From positions 248,001 through 312,000 of the forward strand of contig NW_024589898.1 in the NCBI RefSeq assembly GCF_018446385.1: 64,000 bases of DNA, read 5' to 3'. A program made the translations under genes and the position numbers. Source of the DNA: Zingiber officinale (Eukaryota > Streptophyta > Magnoliopsida > Zingiberales > Zingiberaceae). Under the pieces are notes generated by a model, which made no database searches, was not told the origin of the DNA, and was given only the letters and a program-made list of their open reading frames with translations. The first letter of the stretch is position 1, and the number at the start of each line of letters is the position of its first letter. Shown here piece by piece: positions 11,211 through 22,001 of this stretch.

Positions 11211-12265
11211 TGTTGGAGCAATCTGGGTACCCTAGGTTTTGTTATTTGGCCAAAGATTTAAGTTAGGTTTATTGTTATATTTGATATGCATTGTCAGTGT
11301 GCAAGATACAGTTACAACAAGGAGAGTCCAAGTGTGATCTTGGCAAAGGAGAAAAGTCCAAGGGTGAGTCTTGGCGGTGTAAGTCCAAGTATGTAGTCTT
11401 TGCAACGTAAGTCCAAGTGTGAGTTGACAATGGATAAAGTCCCGGAGGTGCGACCTCTTGGTAAAGGAAGACCCGACAATAAGGATAAGACCGAAGGAAG
11501 CTCTAGAAGGTAAGGCGTGAATGATGGGGAGCATCCGAGGGACGCGAGACTGATGAAGGAGGCTAGAATGCTAGGTCTAGGTTGTGCGGGCAAGGACGCG
11601 TGCATGAGAGATTGTACTCGGGGTAAAATTCTAGGTTTAGGGTTTTACTGTAGCAATTACTGTAGTAGTGCTGTAGTAGTCAACTAGTGTTTTCATCAGT
11701 TGACTGATAGCGAACATAATGTCTCTGTTCGCTCAACCCATGTGAAACAGTCGACTGATATTTTTACTAGTCGATTGGTATCGAGTCGTTGGTCTATAAC
11801 GGTCGAATTCCACTTAGTATCAGTCGACTAGTGGTTTTATCAGTCGATTGGTCGCGGAAAACACAACTATGTGTTTCCTCCCGAGTTCTATTTAATAGAA
11901 CTTGTGGTGCTTGGCCAAGGTTGACGAAAATAGAGGTGGTTAACCCCTATTAGAGTCTCCAAGGTCTTCTTGAGTGATCAAGAGCTTGTGCGAGTTTGTG
12001 GCAAGGTTTCTCCACCCACAAGGAGCTACTCGAGCTAGCCGGAGGTTTTTCGGGGAGTTATCCACCGACGGATTGGGATCGTCCACCTTACGGATAGTCG
12101 TGGAGTAGGAGCTTCATCTCCGAATCACGTTAAACAACGTGTTAGGTTTGCCTCTTTTTGTTAGTGTTTGTCTTGTATTTCCGTTGTGCACACTAATCAT
12201 TGTAAGAAGCGACGTTTTGGGTAAGATGCCATTCACCTCCCTCTAGCGGCGTCAAGGTCCCAACA
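11211..12265 (+). mobile_element. 5' LTR of element C
   Basis: Starts TGTTGGAGC and ends CCCAACA, followed at 12268-12279 by the tRNA-iMet-type primer site TGGTATCAGAGC. Inside: a set of AGTCGACT-type palindromes (about 11675-11860), a TATA-like box at 11889-11898, the hairpin module at 12099-12129 with outer stem CGTG/CACG and inner GGAG/CTCC, and a C-rich tract near 12233. Length 1055 bp. No second copy of this LTR is in the window. Confidence 0.75.
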
Positions 12266-14267
12266 AGTGGTATCAGAGCTAGGTCGCTCTTCTACGAACA
12301 AATCGTCGAGGGAGCATAGCGCTAGAGGAAGATGGAGTCAGAAGGCCCGCTTAGATAGGATATCCGGATCCCACCTCCATATGACCGAGAAGACTTTAGG
12401 TATTGGAGGTCTCGCTTGGAGATTTGGTTCTAAATAGATTGGGTTTATTGGATGGCATTGGAGGATCCATTCGAAGCTTCGACAGACAAGAAGGGAAAAC
12501 TCCTCCATCCTCGATATTGGACCAAGGAGCAAAGGGAGTAATCAGAGGCGGATAAGGAGGTAACGAAAATTTTATTGAATTTATTGCCCCCTAACGTTTT
12601 GGTGAGTGTAGGTAAATTCGAGAATGCAAGTGACCTGTGGAAAAAGGTAATTGCATTTCATGAAGATCCTACAAAACTCCAAGTAGTGAAGGAACCCAAG
12701 GAGAATGACTCATTAGTTCAAGAGGAAAAGGACTAATCAATTGTTAACACGTGCTCAACACCTGAGGAGGAGAAGGAAGGTGAGGAGGCATCATCTATAT
12801 CTTCAAGGGAGGAAGAAGTGGAATCGTCCACATCATCAAGTGAAGGAAGAAGAGTAATATAAGGAAGAGGAGATCTTTGAACCTCAACCCTCCACCTCAA
12901 TTACCAAGAAGAACGCAAAGGACCATATCAAATGCTTTAAGTGTGGTAAGATGGGGCACTACAAGAGTAGATGTCCTTCACTCAAGAAGGTAAAGGAGGT
13001 AAACCCTAAACTCACTAAAGTTAATTTAGAAACTAATGTGAGTTGTAAGAAGAAGAAGGAGAAGAAACATATTAGGTGCTTTACATGTGGTGAGTGGGGT
13101 CACTACCACATAAAAGTGCCCAAGGAGAGGAGAGCTCAAGAAATTGGCGCACTTGAAGAAATGAGAAAAAAAAGAGGAGCTCAAGTCAAGGAGGAACTTC
13201 AAAGGTAAAAGGGAAGGTAATCTCTATTTTAAAATTTAATCCAAGTTCTAATTCTTATATGCTTGTTAGAAATAATGTAGATTATTTACCCAAGCATAAT
13301 CATGGATTTATGTACAATGATAGGAATAGAGTTAATATAGGTGATAACCCTAGGAGACCTATTCATGACAAATCTAGTAAGGGTAGACCTAATAAGACTC
13401 AAACCATTTTGCTTAAGGGAAGGAAAATAGGTGAAAACCTAAGCATAAATCCCAAGAAGGGGAGACATATGTCTAGAAAGGTGGGTAGGTCTAGGGATGC
13501 CCAAGTTGGACATGTTGATTCAAGGGTTAGAACCCTAGAATTAGAAAATCAAGCCTTGAAGGTAAGACTTGAAGAAATAGAGAAAGACCTAGATAAGTTC
13601 ATTATTGGACCTAGAGGACTTGATATGTGTTTGGGTGGTCAAATATCTAAAAGTGTCAAATTGGGTCCCTTCCATGCCAAGTGGAGGTCAAGTGCTAGGG
13701 TGACATATGACATTGGTAAGGGAGGTGTGACAAAGGACAAGGGAGAGTCATCCAAGGCCAATAAGAAGGAATATGCTAGGGTGACATATAATTATGACAA
13801 CGATGAGGTGTCCAAGGTGAAGGACAATAATAAATTAACCAAAGACAAGGTGTCTAAGGTTAAGAAAGTCAAGTTTATAGGCCAAGTGTCACCTATGGTA
13901 CACCATGTGAGTGTAGCCATAGTGGATGAGTCACCAAGGGAGGTGATTAAGGTTAAGATTCCTAAAGTTAGGAAGAGCCCCTGGGACCCATGGTAGATGT
14001 GTTACCAAATGTGCAAAGTGGTTAGGAGATGGACTTAAGTCTCTAACCTAGTAGATTGACATAATTGGGATGTGTTTCATGCATTGAAATATGAATTGGG
14101 TTCATAGTACATGAAATTAGTTTTTGATGTATAGATGTCATATAAACTAATATTAGGGATACATTATGATTTAGTATGGGCAGATACATTAAGAGGAAAC
14201 CAAAACTAGGACTTTAGGTGAAAGTTCAATTGAACCATTTAGCTAATTTTAAATTTTAGGATCTGTG

Positions 14268-14271
<4 letters not shown>
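12266..14271 (+). mobile_element. Internal gag region of element C (Copia-like)
   Basis: After the primer site a gag-like region begins near 12331. Retroviral-type zinc knuckles are visible: CFKCGKMGHYKSRC at 12933-12974 and a related CFTCGEWGH segment near 13078. A Lys-rich open segment follows at 13259-13996 with a short coiled-coil-like stretch (repeated LE/LEN pattern). No protease, integrase or reverse transcriptase was recognised before the (AT)n tract. The copy is broken with several breaks; without the 3' LTR it cannot be dated. Confidence 0.65.

Positions 14272-14301
<30 letters not shown>
14272..14301. repeat. (AT)n microsatellite
   Basis: An uninterrupted run of 15 AT dinucleotides downstream of the gag region of element C. 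Confidence 0.95.
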
Positions 14302-14303
<2 letters not shown>

Positions 14304-14529
14304 TAAGTAGACATGAATAAAATAGACCTCTCCACAAAATTTGAGATTTTTTGGAGGTCTGTGAAATTTTTGGCGCCTTTCTGAAAGTGGGTCAGATTAG
14401 AAAGACTGATTCCTGTTTGCATCCCCTGCTCTCATCTAAAGTATTCGTTCAATCAACCTCACAACCACTTGCCCAATACACCATTTCTCTAGCTTTTAGA
14501 CAGGATCAATGTTTATGATAGAGATATTG
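14302..14529. other. Short non-coding stretch
   Basis: No reading frame or repeat could be identified between the (AT)n tract and the SINE-like head. Confidence 0.35.
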
Positions 14530-15860
14530 ATGTGCCCCAGAACAGGGTTGAGTTGGTTAGTGCGGAGCAGAATTGCTACCATATGGTAAGAATTTGAATT
14601 TTAACAAAGCCGAGGGAAAAAAGTGTTGGTGCAGGTTGCACTAATAATCTGGTTTTGATGTATGATAAATAAGTTAAAGTTAGATATGTTGTTTATCTAA
14701 CCTTTCTACCAAGCATGCAGGAGTTGACTGGTCTAAATGACCTGATACTAGGTTGAAATCCAACTAGGTCCGTGAGATTCGATAGCTGGTGGGAAGTCCA
14801 GATAGGTCCGCGGAGCCCGATATCTAGCGGGAAGTCCGATTGGGTCCGCGGGACCTGACAACCGACCGAAGTTCAGTTGGATCTGCGGACCTAACAATTG
14901 GCTTGAAGACCTGGTGGGTCAAATGCAAGTCAAGTGGCTGCAGTTGGTAAGTGGAGGTAATCAACTGGAGGAAAGATCTAGTGAGGATGCGCTCCCCGTT
15001 GAGGGAACTGTAGGCGTCGGTTCAGCTTATAGGTCTATTTGGGAAACCTAAGTTGAGATCTTGACTAGATCCTGGTCTCGGGGAGATAGGATCTAATTAC
15101 TACTCATTTTATTATGTTGTGTTAACTCTATTTTGTAGGGTAAAAATATTTTCTATTACCTGGATTAACCTTTTCTGCAGGAAAGAAGCTATTGAAGAAA
15201 AGGGGATTCCGGGCGTCCGGAGTAGTTCGCCTAGGCGGGTGTCCCGGGCAGTCCGGGCACCCGGAGTTGGTCCAGGCGTCCCGATCCTAAAATTCATCTA
15301 CAATATGAGGTGGAGCGCGTTGGCTGGCCGAGCCATGTGGTTTAGGCGCCCAAAGGGGTTCTAGACACCCGGAATGGGCCTATTTAAAGGCCTTCGACCA
15401 GGAGCTTCTACACAACAACTGCTACGACTTTCACTCGCTCGGTGATCCAAAAAAACTCCTGCGACGTTGTGACGCTTCTCCGACAACCACAGATCAAGAT
15501 TTCTCACTTTCTTTGTTGTCAGTAATTTTCATATATAGTTCCTGTATTCAATTTGTAACCATTCGAACTGTTAGTGGATTGTCTAATGAAAGTATTCGAC
15601 GAGTGCGGACCTTGGAGTAGGAGTCGTCGAAAGCTCCGAATCAAGTAAAACTAATTTGTGTTAGCATTATCTTTTTTACTTTTGTTTTCGGTTGCGTAAC
15701 TTAGTTTTAAATCAAATGTTTCGAAGATCGTTATTCACCCCTTCTAGTATTTTTTCGATCCTACAAAAAGCCCTTCTTGCACTGATCAATTGTAGTTTCA
15801 TAATTTATCTCCTTATAGATATTCATGAGATCGACCATGTGAGACCATTAGGATGGTAAC
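14530..15860 (+). mobile_element. SINE copy split by solo LTR D
   Basis: The head (about 14530-14618) matches the head of the neighbouring SINE at 15881: GTTGAGTTGGTTAGTGCG against GGGCTAGTGGCTAGCGC, then a degenerate B box and AAAGCCGAGG against AAAGTCGAGG. After the LTR, 15771-15860 resembles that SINE's tail (TTCATAATTTATCTCCTT against TCTATGATTTATTTCCTT). So the solo LTR at 14624-15765 seems to lie inside a SINE. The likeness is moderate and by eye. Confidence 0.5.
14624..15765 (+). mobile_element. Solo LTR (family D)
   Basis: TGTTGG...CTACA ends with a perfect 5-bp target duplication AAAAG (14619-14623 and 15766-15770) and no internal region. It contains GGCGC/GGGCACCCGG boxes at about 15205-15370, a TATA-like box at 15381-15390, the hairpin module at 15611-15645 (outer CTTGG/TCAAG, inner GGAG/CTCC) and a C-rich tract at about 15737. 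Length 1142 bp. Confidence 0.85.
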
Positions 15861-15880
15861 TTTCATATATTATCATGATT

Positions 15881-16066
15881 CCCCTCGGATGGGGCTAGTG
15901 GCTAGCGCATGAGGTGTTATCACAATGAGGTATGAGGTTCGAATCTCGATAAAGTCGAGGTAAATGCCTCCCTTATATGCTAGTCATTATTCTAAAGGCT
16001 AGTAATCGTCTATGATTTATTTCCTTCATGTTGACCTTGGGATAGATTGATAAAGGCTTTTATACC
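15881..16066 (+). mobile_element. tRNA-derived SINE
   Basis: Starts CCCCTCGGATGGGGCTAGTG, with an A-box-like GGCTAGCGCATGAGG and a near-consensus B box GGTTCGAATCTC at 15936-15947. The body runs to about 16066. A weak direct repeat, TATCATGATT (15871-15880) against TACCATGATG, may be its target duplication. Same family as the split copy just upstream. Confidence 0.7.
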
Positions 16067-18151
16067 ATGATGATGAGCGAATACGGATACCTATGTTATT
16101 TTATATAAGAAGTTGATAGGGTCCATTTGGGAAAAAAAATAAAAATAAAAATTGAGGTGTTTTTTTTCCTCGATATATTACTCCTAGGAAAACTTTTTCA
16201 AGCCGTAAGAAAGGTCTGCACGCAAAAAACTATGAAAAAAAATTCCTAAGTTAAATGTTAAATTTCTTGTTGAATTGTCTTTTTTTTCTTCCCTCAATCT
16301 GCATGGTCTCCCACTTGGTGTGTCTCTCTCTCTTGTACTGTTCTTTTTCCTCTCTCTTAGTCTGCTTTTGCTGTCTCTTTCACAACGATTGACAGTCTGC
16401 TGGCTTGCCCCTCTGCGCCAAGGCAAGTGATATGAACATGTTTGAAGAAGAAACTTTCGTTGGGAGGATAAATAAACCAAAAGAAAACATGCCCCGAGAA
16501 GATACATAATACACGGGGGCGCACTCACCACTGGCGAGCTTGAAGGCAGCACTTTGGCAATATTTTTAATGGATGGAAATGATGGAAAGAGAGCCCAACA
16601 AAGATGCTGCATTCCCCCATTCTTCTTGAGCTTCTCGCCATTCTTTTGAAGTGAGTTTGCCCCACCAACAACTCATCACACAGGATGGAATTATGGAATC
16701 ATAGCGGCGTGTGAGCCTTCCCTTGCATGGAATAAATTAAACAATGTCATTGGGATGAACTAATGTTTTTTGAGTATTTATTAATCTACACAATGCTCCT
16801 GATTGTTTGTTTTTGGAGAAAACAAATACAAATCGTTTTGAGTTCGTACTCATGTTTTTGCCTAGGTTTGCCTAGGCTATCAAATCAAAGAGGTATAATT
16901 TACAGTGTTCTTGTGACCACATGCTGGTAGAAGCATTATTAAAATGATATGATAAAATGATTTAGTGAATTGGATGGTCTAATGCACAAAAGATCGAACA
17001 ATCTCATCACATCCAGTAAGAAGTTTGTTGGTCAGTGAACATTCTCACTCAATGTTAACCATTATTGAGATAAATTATTGTTTATTAGAATTTTAGAACC
17101 CTGAAGTGTAGTTCCAACTGCAGTTTGCATGCTATTTTTATTTATTTTTTCTTCTAAAAACTGACCAAAACTAACTACTGATTTCTATTTGTCAATTTAA
17201 AATACTGAATGATCTCTCTCATTTCACAGTTTGTAGATATCGTTTCCCATTTTTCAGTCAGTGGAGTGGAGCTCTCAGAGGAGCGATGCAGACATTATTA
17301 AAGTCTGTTCTCATGCCATTTCCATCTCTATCCTCCCTCGTTTGAGGAATCCCAAAATGACATGATCAAGATCCAACGGTGCTTCACAATCCATCTATTT
17401 TGTCTTCGAGTTGTGACAGCTCGAGAGAAAGGTACTGAACAAAGTTGCCTTGTCCATCTTCACTCTTGCTCTCTTTTGTCCTCTTCTCATGCAGATGGCT
17501 TCGCTTTTATCAATAAATTGTAACTTTCATTCTGGCCCTATTTCTTTTCTGTTCTAAATTATCTCGTGATATTTTGTTGCTTCTAGATTCGGTCTCGTAC
17601 AAACCTGCTCTGGAAATTTCTTATAGTTTTTTTAATATCCAACTAAATCCGCCATTTGCTCACTCCCAACTGCCAAACTCAGATCTTTATGTCATTTTTG
17701 TTGTTCAAACATCTTGTATTTTTCATTGTCAGCGTATGAAGTGTTTCCCATCCCAATCCTAGTTCTTATCCAATTGTTCAATCTGCCAGAACAATTCCCC
17801 TTCAACACACTTGCACAGCCATTGTCAGCTTGCATCCGCATGGTATTTGCTCTTTATAGCAGTCATTCAACCAAGTATACATCTCACTCATTCCCATAAA
17901 GCAAGGATTTTCCTCATTTTTTATTTATTTATACGCTCGTTTCCAGATTCTAGCATTCCAGCATCATAAGGTGGCAGGCATGTGTGTCCCTTGCTTTTCC
18001 TCTTCCTTTACTCACCACTGACTGCATCAGGAGGAAGAAGAAAGAGAGGGCTACCAAAGCCTGCACTCTTCTTCTTCCAATTCATGAGAAGAAGACTAGA
18101 ATCCACAAGAAGAGGCCATTAATGATTTGATCCAGGATTCAGCACTTCATC
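16067..18151. other. Upstream region of the receptor kinase, no gene seen
   Basis: No reading frame here resembles a known protein; the longest (minus strand, 16184-16612) is of low complexity. 17200-18150 is pyrimidine-rich and likely contains the promoter and 5' leader of the downstream kinase gene, but no TATA box could be chosen with confidence. 16120-16190 is an A/T homopolymer-rich patch. Confidence 0.4.
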
Positions 18152-21100
18152 ATGGGAAGCTTCTTACTCAAGTCTGGTGGTTCAATGAGACCAAGGAGGA
18201 GTAAATATGCACACGAGCTGTTTCTGGTGGCTTTCCTCTTCTCCTGGGCTCCCTCTGCTGCGCTTCTCTCCCCTAAAGGCGTCAACTATGAAGGTAACGC
18301 GCCAACCTGTTTTTGTTTCGGTTCCTTCTTCCCCTCTGATGTGTTCTTCTTGGGGTTTTGCTTTCACAGTTCAAGCTTTGATGGGAATCAAAGCCTCTTT
18401 GAAAGACCCCCACAGCGTTCTTGAGAACTGGGATCAGGACTCTGTGGATCCTTGTAGCTGGACCATGGTTACCTGTTCGTCCGAGAACTTAGTCATTGGC
18501 CTGTGAGTGCCCTACACACATTCTTTCCCCCTTTCGCTTGTTCTTGCTTTGTTTTTAGAAGTGATTCCTAGTTTTATCTTCTCAGAGGAACTCCAAGCCA
18601 AAATTTATCCGGCACACTCTCTCCGAGCATTGGCAATCTGACAAATCTTGAGATTGTGTGAGTTCTCATTTGGATAACGAGAACTGGTTTAGGGAATATT
18701 TTTTTCATTGCTCATCTTGGACATGTTACTTTGCAGGCTCCTCCAAAACAACAACATATCAGGACCCATGCCTAAAGAGATTGGAAGGCTCTCAAAGCTC
18801 AAAACGCTTGACCTCTCCAACAATTACTTCACTGGTGAAATCCCTTCCTCCATAAGCCTGCTGAAAGATCTACAGTACTTGTAAGAACAAAGTGGTGTAG
18901 TGTGCCCTAATTTTGCCCTTTTAGGCTATGGATCCATGAGTTGATTATATACTTTTGTGAAATGAAACCAGGAGGCTTAATAATAACAGTCTCTCAGGAG
19001 CATTCCCTATGTCTTTGACCAATCTGACACAGCTTGCGTTCTTGTAAGCCATCACATGAGCTTGTCATTCGATGAACTACCGTACAGGAACTGTTTGGCT
19101 GAGAACTTTCTGTTTCATGATTCAGGGACTTGTCTTACAACAACTTGAGTGGGCCTGTACCGAGTTTTCCGGCAAAGACATTCAAGTAAGAAAATTTGGC
19201 TTCTCTTCTCCATCTTTGTCTTTAGTTTTATCATTTGAAACATGGCATACTGTTAGAGCTGTGTCTGCTCATATGGAATAGTCAGTGAGCATTCAATTGA
19301 GTAGACCCTCAGTTCCTAAAAATTGGCATCGTTCATAACCTCAATGTTGTGAATCCTACTATCATTGGAAATCGATGCCTCTTTTGTATGCGATAATTAA
19401 ATTTACATACGGTTGGCAAATATCTTAACTGTTGCATTTGCTTCATTTTCTACTCAGAACAGTGTAAAATTTTGTTTTTTCTACTGAGAATGGTACTTCA
19501 GTATTTTATTGAGTAGTAATGATCCCTCTTGTTTGATTGTATTTAGTTATATAACCTCAATATTTTGAATTTTGCAGCATTGTTGGAAATCCTTTAATTT
19601 GTGCTATTGATTCGGAGAAACAGTGCTTCGGGATGACTCCCATGCCGATGTCCTACGACTTGAATAATTCAGAGAGTTAGTCAAACTTGAATCTTGTGAT
19701 TTCTTTTTCTTTGTTTTAGGGAATATTTTGTTTAAATGCATCAAAAGCAAGATTATGTGACAGATTTAATTCAGATTTTGATCTTTGACATAGTGTACTT
19801 GGTGTTTATAGATGTTATAGTATTTTTTTGCTTCTTAATTTGTGTTTTTTTTGTCTTCTGTCTTTCAATTTTAACTTCCATTCATATATCATGAAGGCAC
19901 TACGATCGTATCAAAACCAAGAAACCATAAAGTTGCTATGGCAGTTGGATTCAGCTTTGGTTTCTTCGGTTTAGTAGTTCTAGGTGTTGGGATACTTCTT
20001 TGGTGGAAGCAAAGGCATACCCAACAAATTCTTTACCATGTCGATGGTGAGTAATGAGTAAGATCTATTAGCATCTTGATCCTTTAAATACTACATCAGT
20101 GCTGACTCAAGAACATAATATTGTCAATTGGTACAGAACAACATGATGAGGAAGTCTGCCTTGGAAATCTAAAGCGGTTCCAGTTTCGGGAACTTCAGAT
20201 TGCGACACATAACTTCAGCAGCAAGAACATACTCGGTAAAGGTGGCTTTGGAATAGTTTATAAAGGCCATCTAAAAGACGGGACTCTAGTAGCTGTCAAA
20301 AGGCTCAAGGATGGAAGTGCCGTTGGTGGTGAGATCCAGTTTCAGACTGAAGTTGAGATGATTAGCCTGGCCGTTCATCGGAACCTCCTTAGACTCTGCG
20401 GATTCTGTATGACTGGAACCGAGAGGCTGCTTGTGTACCCGTATATGTCAAATGGAAGTGTTGCTTCTAGGCTCAAAGGTAACCACCAAAGAACAAAACC
20501 TAATGGTTACTATAATAAGATTTATAGTTGCTTTGAATGATTTGTTTAGTTGGAAGTTATGATGAAATCTAAAAAATGATTATTTAGTCGGTCAACATTC
20601 ACATTCAGATACATAAATCTGGTAAATCCTTTAATCCATTTCTTGTTGATATAGGAAAACCCCCATTGGATTGGACTACTCGAAAGAGAATAGCACTGGG
20701 AGCTGGAAGAGGTCTACTCTACCTTCATGAGCAGTGTGATCCAAAGATAATTCACAGAGACGTAAAGGCTGGTAACATTTTGCTAGACGATTATTGCGAA
20801 GCCATAGTAGGTGACTTTGGACTAGCAAAGCTCTTGGATCACCGGGACTCACATGTAACTACTGCTGTCCGAGGTACCGTTGGACACATTGCTCCGGAGT
20901 ATCTCTCTACTGGGCAGTCGTCTGAAAAAACAGATGTTTTCGGGTTCGGAATACTCCTACTCGAGCTCATCACTGGCAGGACAGCTTTAGAATTCGGGAA
21001 GTCTGTGAACCAGAAAGGCACCATGCTCGATTGGGTAAGAATGATGAGCATCACCATTGTTGGATTAATCATATACTGATACGGTAATTCGTAGTCACCT

Positions 21101-21448
21101 ATGCTTTCTTTACCATGAATTCAGGTGAAGATGATCCATCAAGAGAAGAAGCTCGATATGCTCATCGATAAGAACTTAAAGAACAACTACGATCTGATTG
21201 AGCTTGAAGAGATTGTGCAAGTTGCGCTCTTGTGCACACAGTTCCTCCCTGGCCACAGGCCCAAAATGTCTGAAGTCGTGCGAATGCTCGAAGGCGATGG
21301 CCTCGTGGAGAGATGGGAAGCGTCACAGAGAGTCAACTCCCAGAGCTTCAAGATGCCCGAGTTCAGTTTCGCAGAGAGATGCTACTCTAACCTTACCGAT
21401 GACTCGTCCTTGCTTGTCCAAGCAATCGAACTCTCCGGGCCAAGGTGA
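18152..21448 (+). CDS. NIK: NSP-interacting kinase-like LRR receptor kinase (NIK, LRR-II family)
   Basis: Eleven exons: 18152-18293, 18370-18502, 18586-18657, 18737-18880, 18972-19043, 19126-19185, 19578-19675, 19897-20046, 20137-20478, 20655-21034, 21125-21448. All junctions are GT-AG and keep the frame, giving 638 residues, the size of Arabidopsis NIK1. Signal peptide at about 20-38; LRR N-cap with [14 protein letters not shown] exons of 72, 144 and 72 bp, as in the SERK/NIK group; one membrane span at about 252-275. Kinase: P-loop GKGGFG 324-329, Lys345, HRD Asp440, DFG Asp458, activation loop with Thr473-Thr474, matching NIK1's regulatory Thr474. The C-terminal [12 protein letters not shown] is typical of NIKs. 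Known role of the family: plasma-membrane kinase that binds geminivirus NSP and damps translation in antiviral defence. Which NIK paralogue is not settled. No damage seen. Confidence 0.95.
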
Positions 21449-21959
21449 CAGCTAAGTAATTCAAGATGTGCAGCCAGTGAAAACAATATTCTGAAGTTTG
21501 ACGGAGACTGCTATTAATCGCGAAGCGAATACCATGCTCGATCCTAAAGCTGTGCACTTGCTAAGTTAGGTGTGGGCATACCATAAAAACGGCAAGCTCA
21601 GACTTGGAGCAGGATGAAATGGATAAAATAGTTGTGAGATTGTTAAAAAGTTGGGTCTTTGATGATTGTTCAGTGAGCGATGAAGGAACTCAAGAACAAT
21701 TTGCTGTTTCAATGGATTTTTGTTGTATGTAGCCCTGTTTTTTTTTTTTTTTGAAGGAATGAAAGTGAAGGATTTTCTGATTCAGTGGAACTGAGAGATT
21801 TCGTGCTAAATATAAATACAAATTGAAACACAACACCTAAAAACCATAATTTGAAACTTCAGGTGGAAAAATGAAAATTTCCATAATGATGACGTGGCTA
21901 TGGAGCAACCTTGTCTCTACTTTTACCAGTTACCTCATCTCCTTCTTCCTCCCCGTGCC

Positions 21960-21967
21960 TATAAATA
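21960..21967 (+). promoter_or_regulatory. TATA box of the SppA gene
   Basis: TATAAATA lies 35-42 bp before the ATG at 22002. It decides the start: an in-frame ATG at 21894 lies upstream of this box and is unlikely to be transcribed. The 5' leader would be very short (about 10-15 bases). The whole gap to the kinase gene upstream is 553 bp. Confidence 0.65.
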
Positions 21968-22001
21968 CGGGGTGAAGGGGAGGAGGAGGAAGAGGGTTTC
22001 C

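Noticed and set aside
15936-15947. Possible tRNA gene (GGTTCGAATCTC)
   Set aside because: No anticodon or acceptor stem; the surrounding sequence is repeated at 14.53 kb, as a SINE.
16184-16612. 142-residue minus-strand frame
   Set aside because: Low complexity, no known domain, no splice or promoter support.
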